A stretch of DNA of 64,000 nucleotides from Humulus lupulus (lineage: Eukaryota > Streptophyta > Magnoliopsida > Rosales > Cannabaceae). Made by a program: the position numbers and the translations under genes. The notes under the pieces were generated by a model that was not told the origin of the DNA, ran no database searches, and saw nothing but the letters and a program-made list of their open reading frames with translations. Within the stretch, counting starts at the first letter, position 1. Each line of letters starts with the position of its first letter. Below are positions 56,900-64,000 of this stretch, in pieces. The stretch spans positions 18,104,896 through 18,168,895 of the forward strand of contig NC_084802.1 in the NCBI RefSeq assembly GCF_963169125.1. Direction: 5' to 3'.

Positions 56900-58760
56900 G
56901 TGTTTTAGAGAATGATAAATCCATTTGGATTATTGATTTTGGATCTACTAACCATGTTTGCAACTCTTTACTGCTTCTTGAATCGTGGGAGGAAGTGGGC
57001 GAAGGCGGCTTAAAGCTTAGAGTTGGGAATGGAGTGTTTGTTGTGGTTCAAGCTAGAGGAAAAGCTCGCCTGAAGTTCAGAAATAAATTTTTAATTTTGA
57101 ATGATGAATTTCTTAATTTCAGTTTCCATGTTGCAATTAAAACAATATGTTGCAATTTAATTTCAGTTTCCATGTTGCAATTAGAACAATTTGTTATGAC
57201 TTTCACAAAATCTAATATATCTATATCTTTCAATGGATCACAATTGTGTATTTCATGTTTGGAAAATGGGTTTATATTCTAAAACCTAACGAACCCCTCT
57301 CTCTTAACAATGATTTATTCAAAGTAGCTAAACTTAGGACCAATAAACATCAAAAGATCGATAACGATAACATGACATATTTATGACGTTTGAGACTAGG
57401 TCACATTGGCTATGATAGGATTCAAAGACTTACAATGGACGGACCTTTGAGGGAACTCACCTTAGGTGAATTACCAATTTGTGAATCTTGTCTAGAAGGC
57501 AAACTGACCAAGCGTCCATTCTCTGCAAAGGGTGATAGGGCCAATGAACCACTTGGACTTGTTCATTCATATGTTTGTTGACCTTTGAATGTACAAGTCA
57601 GGGGTGGTTTTGAGTATTTCATAACTTTCATTGACGATTACTCAAGATACTCATGTCTTTACTTAATGCATAAGAAATCAGAAACATTTTCAAAAGTTCA
57701 GGAATTCTTAGCTATGGCTCAGAACCAATTAGGTAAAACGTTAAAGATCTTGCAATCTGATAGGGTTGGAGAATATTTGGAAATGCAGTGCCAAGATCAT
57801 TTAACAGAACTTGGGATTTTATCACAACTTACTGCCCCAGGTACTCCGCAACAAAATGGTGTAGCGAAACGTCGGAACAAAACTTTATTGTAAATGGTTA
57901 TATGCATGCTTAGTTACTCAACTCTACCAACTTCATTCTGGGGACATGCAATTGAAACCGTAAACGACATTCTCAATGTCGTGCCTTCCAAATCAATCCC
58001 TAAAACACCTTTAGAACTCTAGAATGGTCGTGAACCTAGTTTACGCCATTATAGAATCTACGGGTGTCCCGCCCACATCTTGAGGAAAAAGGAGGGAAAG
58101 CTAGATCCTCGAGTTAAAGTCTGGCCACTTAAAACCGTATGGAAGCGGGAGAGATTCTCAAGATCTGAAACATCATACTAGTCCCCACTCAACTTATTAA
58201 CTGCCCGTTAAAGGCGACTGATCTTCTCCATCAGAGGATCGAACGGATGTGGTGGGACGTATGGCACTATCTGATTCATGGGAGTGGGATCCAAGTACAT
58301 GGCCGGTACTGCATGAGGCTTTCTGGGGATCTCTTCCTCGTAGTGATCAGGAACTGCGGGTTTATTCTGAACTGGGCTCTTTCCCATCTATCTTGACCGA
58401 GAAGAGGGGGGGGGGGGGGGGGGGGGGGCTTGCGGAAGCCCGGCCCGCCATTACTCTATTTTGAGGGATCCCTCATATTATTTAGGATTCAAGGCTTCCC
58501 AGACTCATAACAGACGGCTAGGAACAAAACAAGAAGAGGGTCCGTAGTCTCTGCATAGTTCGTTATGAAGATAGTTAGAGATAGGCTTCCTAGTGGGTAC
58601 GACCTATTTCTTATTTTATTTAACGGATAGTATAATCGAAAATAGACTTTCTATTTATATCTATAAAAATATATGAATTCCCTGAGGGTTGCATCGATTC
58701 AAACTTTTTCATGTTTGTTGGCTTTCCTAAAGGAACTTGGGGTGGACTTTTCTATAATCA
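56900..58760 (+). pseudogene. pol: Copia protease and integrase (plus-strand sister), with insertion
   Basis: The protease active site reads IIDFGSTNHVC (DFG at 56935-56943), so the catalytic DSG is altered. A short local duplication near 57117-57180 repeats tttcagtttccatgttgcaa. The pre-integrase block (about 57384-57560) has RLGHIGYDRIQRL and CESCLEGK. The integrase core has ITFIDDYSRYSCLYLMHKKS, ILQSDRVGEYL (family DRGGEY) and PQQNGVAKRRNK. Coding is broken at 58123 by foreign DNA and resumes at 58710 with MFVGFPKGTWGG. Confidence 0.87.
58124..58709. other. Unclassified 586-base insertion in integrase
   Basis: Foreign, more GC-rich sequence sits between two codons of the conserved KVCMFVG region. 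There are no terminal repeats, no LTR ends and no target duplication. It contains a 23-base G run (58406-58428). A forward frame MALSDSWEWDPSTWPVLHEA and a reverse frame with EEEIPRKPHAVPAMYLDPT are open but unrecognised. The clean junctions without duplication suggest repair-type insertion, for example of organellar or host DNA. I could not identify the source. Confidence 0.55.
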
Positions 58761-59708
58761 TTTAGAAAAGAAAGTGTTTACTTCTATGAATGTTACTTTT
58801 CTGGAAAATGACTATGCCCAAAACTTCAAACCACAGAGCAAAGTAGTTTTAGAGGAGATGGTTGAAGAATTGACTCCAACCAATGTTCCATTCACATCAA
58901 TGCGAGTTGATGATGAAATTTCCACTCTTCATGTCCAACCAACGCAAGTCGATTTAAATGAATAAAGTACCATTGTTCCTGAGCAAACAGTCATAAAGCC
59001 TCGTCCTAGTGGGAGGGTTTCTAGGAACCTAGTTCGCTATGGTTTGGATGGTGAAACCAATATGGTTTTTGGTGACACTAGTGAAAATGATACATTGTCT
59101 TTCAAACAGGCAATGGCTAGCCCTGAAAAGGAACTATGGCTCGAAGCCATGAAACAGGAAATGAAGTCCATGTACTCAAATTCCGTCTGGGATCTTGTGG
59201 AAGCACCTAGTGACTTTAGGGTCATTGGGTGCAAGTGGATCTACAAGAAGAAATGAGGTATTGATGGAAATATCGAAAATTATAAAGCTCAATTAGTGAC
59301 AAAGGGTTATACCCAAAGAGAAGGTGTGGACTATGAGGAAAATTTTAGTCCGGTAGCCATGCTCAAGTCCATTTGCATCCTCCTATCCATAGCAGCCACT
59401 CTCGACTATGAGATCAGGAAAATGGACATCAAGACAACTTTTCTTAATGGGAAGCCCGACGAAGTCATTTATATGGATCAGCTAGAATGATTTAAAGTAG
59501 TTGGACAAGAAGGAAAAGTTTGCAAGTTGAATAGGTCCATTACGGACTTAAGCAAGCTTCTCGTTCCTGGAATCTTAGGTTTGATGAAATAATAAAAACC
59601 TATGGCTTTGAACAAAATATTGATGAGCCTTTTGTTTACCAACTGAAGGCAAATCATATAGTGGTATTCCTGGTTCTTTATGTAGATGATATCTTACTCA
59701 TTGGAAAC
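58760..59708 (+). pseudogene. pol: Copia RT fragment (plus-strand sister)
   Basis: A linker with TPTNVPFTSMRVDDEISTL, then RT blocks YSNSVWDLVEAPSDF, CKWIYKKK followed by a stop, TKGYTQREGVDYEENFSPVA, MDIKTTFLNGKP and an intact YVDD at 59679-59690. Coding stops abruptly 18 bases later at the LTR start 59709. Stops at about 59254 and 59488 and a frame change near 59540 are present. Confidence 0.87.
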
Positions 59709-60506
59709 TGTAACGTCCCAAAACTACCTAATAAGGCTTAGGGCCTTGATTAGGGGGTCAAGATGGAAATATATGGAATTATATGTTTATTTGATATATT
59801 TAATTTTGATTATGTGAGTTATATGGTAAGATAACTAGTTATGCATGTTTAAGAATAAATATGCATGTGGGCCCGTTTCTTATTAGAAGGGGCAACTTTC
59901 GTAATTTGGCCTGTTATGGGCATAATTGTATATATATGCATAAATGTGATATATGTGAGAGACCACATTATTGTGTGGGTTTATTTTGGTTACTCGGCAC
60001 GAGACGATCCTAGGGAGCAAGTTAGCGGGAAAGTCACACCGGGACCCAATACCCGACTCGAGTCGAGTCGAGGGATATTTTAGGTATTTAGCATTAAATT
60101 GGGTTATCGGGTAATAGGAATGAATAAGTGAGGATATATTTGGAGTTCGTGAATTTAAGAGGGAATACTGGGGAATTTGACCATTTTGCCCTTAGGGACG
60201 TTTTTGGTACCCCGAGCCTCGGAATTAGCTTAAGTAAACTTAAGCCTTAGGAAACATAAAGAAACACACAGAAACACTTCACTGGTCGACTCACTCTCTC
60301 TCCCTCACTCTCTTTCTCTCTAAGCTTTCTTAAGATAATTTTCTTGAAGAATTAAGAGGATTGTGGCTGGAAACCAAAGAAGTGAAGGCTCAGGATTAGA
60401 ATTCGGATAGCTTGTGGCTAGGGGATCACTGTTCAAAACTGAAGTAATGTTTTAATCTTTGTTGTAACTTAATTTTATTAGAATTCATAGCTGTTCTTGA
60501 GGTGTT
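59709..60506 (+). mobile_element. Gypsy-type LTR, left part, interrupted by a second LTR
   Basis: Starts TGTAACGTCCCAAAA, a start almost identical to the solo LTR at 50392, and follows with the same landmarks (ttgattagggggtcaagatgg, a ttagaaggggcaact block, gagaccacattat). It is interrupted at 60507. The continuation must lie beyond the window, so its total size is unknown. A CT-rich tract (ctcactctctctccctcact) lies near 60289-60308. Confidence 0.75.
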
Positions 60507-61115
60507 TGTAATGCCCTAAAATCCCTAACGCGGTTTAATGGTTGGATTAGTAGGCCGGGAGGGCCCTAATTGATTTATTATGCCATTAAATGATTACGTA
60601 CAAGTTTATGTGAATTATATTATAATATGATATTAAATGTATGAATGTGGGTCCACATTTCATTATAGGGGCATTTTGGTAATTTGGCCCGTTGAGGGCG
60701 TAATTGTGTATTTTCATGCATGTTGGTGAATCATTGTTGAGGCCACATAATAATGGTGATTTGTTCGAGCCATTCGACATGAAACGATCTTTGAGTAACT
60801 TGTTATCAGTTTGGTCATAATTGGGTTGAATTCGGGGCTCGGGTTGATTTGATGATTTGAACATTACCGGGAATTAAAGGGTAATGGGATGTGATTTTAT
60901 TAGTATTTGAGAATAACAGGAATTGGAGAGTGTTAATTATGATTAACGAGATAGGCGGGAAAGGACGGTTTTGCCCTTGGGGCTATTAAAGAATGAAATA
61001 GGCATGGGGGGGGGGGGGATATTTTGGTCATTTGACCTAGGCTATATATAAGTTGAAGGCTGTGGAAGGTTAGCCAAAACAGAGCTTTGTCTATCACCCT
61101 CACAATCATCATCTT

Positions 61116-61489
61116 TGTGACAGTCAGAATCCCATGATCCGCAGGGGGAAAGAGCGGGTAAAAAAACTGTGCATTCCCACATCACCTGGGAAGGTCAAGT
61201 GTGATGATTCTAAGATTGTGTAGGTGTAGGACTACCCAGTTTAAGAGGGCTTAAAAGGATTGATGGGTACTACCTATGCCAACAAGATGCATCTTCTTTT
61301 CAGTAGCCCATCACTTAAGAACTTCAAAGTTAAGCGTGCTTGACCTAGAGTAATCTTAAGATGGGTGACCTCCTGGGAAGTTTTCCCAGGAAGCATGCAA
61401 GTGAGGACAAAGCACACTGGAAAGACTCATGTTGGTTTGTAGGGCAGTCGTCATTCCAGAAACCAGCCATAGTGACATGGGGCATTACA
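61116..61489 (+). repeat. Cassandra locus B, LTR 1 with best conserved 5S segment
   Basis: 374 bases. The 5S-derived segment spans about 61265-61391. Its A-box region aagttaagcgtgcttg (61327-61342) and C-box region gatgggtgacctcctgggaa (61361-61380) match the plant 5S rRNA gene exactly by eye, so it is the most likely of the five 5S-bearing LTRs to keep a functional Pol III internal promoter. Confidence 0.88.
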
Positions 61490-61560
61490 AATGGTATCCG
61501 AGCCTTCAACCAGCCAGAAGTGTGGCCGACGGGAACGTCGGACCCCTAAGGGTGGGTGAT
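61490..61560 (+). other. Cassandra locus B, internal domain 1
   Basis: 71 bases: primer-binding site atggtatccgagcc, the gtggccgacgggaacgtcgg block and polypurine tract ccctaagggtgggtgat. Confidence 0.88.
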
Positions 61561-61753
61561 TGTGACAGTCAGAATCCCGTGATCCGCAGGGGGAAAGACT
61601 GGGTAAAAAAACTGTGCAATCCCACATCGCCTAGGGAAGGTCAAGTGTTGTGATTCTAAGACTGTGTAGGTATGGGACTACATAGTTTAAGAGGGGCATT
61701 ACAAAAACCAGTCGTCATTCCAGAAACCAGCCATAGTGACGTGGGGCATTACA
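61561..61753 (+). repeat. Cassandra locus B, LTR 2 (5S segment deleted)
   Basis: 193 bases. It matches the other LTRs up to gtttaagagggg near 61695, then jumps via gcattacaaaaaccag to the cagtcgtcattccag part. About 180 bases, including the whole 5S-derived region, are missing, with a short extra gcattaca at the join. Confidence 0.87.
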
Positions 61754-61824
61754 AATGATATCCGAGCCTTGACCCAGCCAGAAGTGTGGCCGACGGGGAC
61801 GTCGGACCCCTAAGGGTGGGTGAT
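61754..61824 (+). other. Cassandra locus B, internal domain 2
   Basis: 71 bases with primer-binding site atgatatccgagcc and the same polypurine tract as internal domain 1. Nearly identical to it apart from a few bases. Confidence 0.88.
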
Positions 61825-62200
61825 TGTGACAGTTAGAATCCCGTGATTCGCAGGGGAAAAGACTGGGTAAAAAAACTGTGCAATCCCACATCGCCTAGGG
61901 AAAGTCAAGTGTGGTGATTCTAAGACTGTGTAGGTATGGGACTACATAGTTTAAGAGGGCTTAAAAGGATTGATGGGTACCACCTATGCCAACAAGATGC
62001 ATCTTCTTTTCGGTAGCCCATCACTTGAGAACTCCAAATTTAAGCGTACTTAATCTGGAGTAATCTTAAGATGTGTGACCTCCTTGGAAGTTTTCCCAGG
62101 AAGCATGCGAGTGAGGACAAAGCACGCTGGAAAGACTCGTGTTGGTTTGTAGGGCCAGTCGTCATTCTAGAAACCAACCATAGTGACGTGGGGCGTTACA
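61825..62200 (+). repeat. Cassandra locus B, LTR 3
   Basis: 376 bases, TGTGACAGTTAGAATCC ... GGGGCGTTACA. The 5S-like part at about 61975-62100 has decayed A-box (aatttaagcgtacttaat) and C-box (gatgtgtgacctccttggaa) regions. It ends at the target duplication ATCTT. Confidence 0.88.
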
Positions 62201-63382
62201 ATCTTTCTCTTCTCCTTCCTTTGAATTTTGAAGCAAGTTTGGGGATTCAAATTTGGAGATTGAAGCTTGAGGTCTTAGGCTAGTGTTCAGCCATTGAAGA
62301 GGATTCATCCTAAGCTTAAGGTAAGGTTTTGGTTCCATTTTATAGTTCCTTGCCCTATTTTTGTGCTGGTTTTAAGGTATGGAGTTTTGATCATTAAAAT
62401 GGGGAATTTGATGAATTTTTTATTGGTGTAAGGCTTAGGTTTTGAGGCTTATATGGTAGATAAGTTATGGTAATAGTTGGTGGCTTTGCTTTGTAATATT
62501 GGGAGAGATTTTATGGGGTTTTTAAATTAGTTCGAAGGGGAAAAACAAGGGTTTTTGGCTGAGTTTCAGGTGGGGTCGCGGCTCTGTTCTAGAGCGCCAC
62601 GACCCAAGCTCATTGAAGAGGAAGGGAGAATCTGCTAGGCCGTTGGGCCGCAGCATGGAGAAGGGGGGCCGCGGCCCGTGTTGGGGAATGAGTGTGTGGT
62701 CGCTTCTGGTTGAGGAGGCGGGCCACGGCATGGTAAAGTAGGGTCGCGCTCCTTAGTGGCATTTTGGCCAAAAGTGTGTTTTTGGCTTGGGGATTCAAGC
62801 CTTAGGCCTCGGGATCGTTCCTACTACCCGATTTAGTAGGATTCGATGTCCCGGAGGCTAGGTTTTGGTCTGAGAACCTTTATTATTCATTTTATTGATG
62901 GAATCCCATAGTTGGTTATGACCAAGTGACCGTCACAGCACTAAAAGGGTTGATCGATCGCAAGGGTCGTTCTTTTATCAATTCTCTCAAACCAGAGGTA
63001 AGAAAACTGCACCCCATATGTGACATGCATGGTTATTCATGAGGCATGTTGAGTGTTTAAATGTGGACATTGATTGCATATCAAATGCTTAGCAAATCTT
63101 GCTCACTTGTGCATGGCACTGACTAAATGGTCAGAATTGGAAATGGTGTCAGTATTAACTGTGAAACTGTGACTCATTAGTCAAGTTCGGCAGTAGTACC
63201 GAGCACTGGTCACATGGTATTGACTAATAAGTCAAGAACGGTCTTAGCGTGTTTAACGCAAGCCAAAAAATATTAGATCTAATCGACATCTGCATTGAAT
63301 GACTAAATGAGCATTAATGCCGAACCAACCTCAAGTTCAATGAAAACTAAAAGTGTTTGTCTAGCCTAAGGCTAGTCACTTA

Positions 63383-63572
63383 GAGCCAGGGCCAGAGAGC
63401 CCAGGTGACTGCTTCGTCACATGGCTATGGGTGTTGAGCCCGAAGTGACTAACCCAACAATCACTCATTTGATTGGAGCCAGGGCCGCAAGGTCCAGGTG
63501 ACTGGATTGTCACATGGCTGTGGGTGCTGAGCCCCGTAGTGACTTGCTCGCCAGTCACTCATTATGGTTTTC
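63383..63572. repeat. Tandem repeat, 2 copies of about 95 bases
   Basis: Two imperfect copies of gagccagggcc...ccaggtgactg...gtcacatggct(a/g)tgggtg(t/c)tgagcccg...tgacta...cactcattt inside the LTR starting at 60507. It occupies the place held by the 40-base repeats in the related solo LTR at 50392. Confidence 0.8.
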
Positions 63573-64000
63573 CAGAACCTCAATTGTTAAATCACTCATC
63601 TGATTAGAGCTATACGCTCCTTCATGGTTAACGTAACCACAAATTGATATTCATTCATCTGTTCAGGGCTATAAGCTCTGTATGATTATAATGATCATCA
63701 TTTGATAATATTTATATGCGGTAATGAGTTTTCTTGTTGGGTTTTGGCTCATGGGTGCTATGTGGTGCAGGTAAAGGGAAAGAAAAGCTTACCCAGCCTT
63801 GAGTGGAGAGCTTAGGTGGTGATTTGTACATATGCGGCCGCTTGACCACCACGACCAAGGAGTTTCTCGGAGGAACTAGGGGGTTAACCCTATTTTGCCG
63901 CTTAGGTCGGCTAGTTGTAAATTTTACACTGTAATGACCATGTTGTATTGTAAATAACTTGTAAAAAATTTTAAGGGCCCATGAACAGTTTTATGTTTTA

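Larger units (their letters stand above)
53421..59708 (+). mobile_element. Ty1-copia element (plus strand), sister of the minus-strand copy, 3' part cut off
   Basis: 5' LTR 53421-54100, primer-binding site attggccttagagtc at 54101-54115, leader to 55988, then gag, protease, integrase and RT. Gag and pre-integrase blocks are near-identical to the element at 17015-25577. The coding is interrupted by an unclassified insertion (58124-58709) and by the gypsy LTR at 59709. The 3' end and 3' LTR are not in the window. Confidence 0.87.
61116..62200 (+). mobile_element. Second Cassandra TRIM tandem dimer
   Basis: LTRs at 61116-61489, 61561-61753 (internally deleted) and 61825-62200, with internal domains of 71 bases each. 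Perfect outer target duplications ATCTT (61111-61115 and 62201-62205). This is the same LTR-int-LTR-int-LTR structure as at 45284-46553, at an independent site. The primer-binding sites read atggtatccgagcc and atgatatccgagcc. Confidence 0.9.
60507..64000 (+). mobile_element. Gypsy-type LTR (TGTAATGCCC family), host to a Cassandra dimer, running off the window
   Basis: Starts TGTAATGCCCTAAAATCCC at 60507. Landmarks parallel the solo LTR 50392-53023: gccgggagggccctaattg, a splice-like ttaaggtaagg near 62318, aggtaagaaaactgcacc near 62996, a tgtggtgcaggtaaaggg near 63761 and gcttaggtcggctagttg near 63901. Interrupted at 61116-62200 by Cassandra. No coding. A 13-base G run occurs at 61006-61018. 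The right end is not reached. Confidence 0.78.

Overview
This is a stretch of eudicot-type plant nuclear DNA made almost entirely of decayed, nested transposable elements. The evidence for a plant is the mix of an endogenous caulimovirid, Ty1-copia and Tat-lineage Ty3-gypsy elements, CACTA and Mutator-like DNA transposons, and Cassandra-type TRIM elements with 5S rRNA sequence in their LTRs. I cannot name the species. I see no intact cellular gene, tRNA gene or functional rRNA gene. Every pol gene is broken by stops, frameshifts, deletions or insertions.

Layout, left to right. 1-4158 (minus): caulimovirid capsid-protease-RT-RNase H polyprotein relic, in one frame and leaving the window at base 1. 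4159-5702: AT-rich non-coding DNA with a small inverted-repeat element. 5703-11855: non-autonomous CACTA element split by a complete Ty1-copia element (6664-11594, TSD CTTGA). 11860-13926: solo LTR (TSD GACTC). 13932-14935: leader remnant of another retroelement. 14936-38706: a minus-strand gypsy-type LTR, apparently split by a minus-strand copia element. The right LTR of that copia is in turn split by a complete 10.2-kb Tat-lineage gypsy element (26415-36571) with two RNase H domains and an antisense coiled-coil ORF. Another solo LTR (23395-24162) lies in the copia leader.

38707-40336 is a CACTA transposase 5' fragment, followed by a minus-strand gypsy integrase tail (40610-40788). 40789-47790 is a third copia element: its leader holds a Mutator-like element (42317-43779), its gag holds a Cassandra dimer (45284-46553, TSD ACACA), and it is truncated in integrase. 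47791-53420 is the 3' part of a plus-strand Tat-like element whose antisense gene is split by a solo LTR (50392-53023). 53421-59708 is a plus-strand copia of the same family as the minus-strand one. It carries an unclassified 586-base insertion and is cut just after its RT active site by a gypsy LTR (59709). That LTR holds another LTR (60507 to the window end), which holds a second Cassandra dimer (61116-62200, TSD ATCTT).

Nothing here works as a pathway. The value of the window is structural: insertion layers can be ordered from their boundaries and target-site duplications. The most unusual points are two independent Cassandra loci that are both LTR-int-LTR-int-LTR dimers with perfect outer TSDs, a caulimovirid frame that continues past RNase H into an unassigned domain, and antisense genes of Tat elements with plausible introns.
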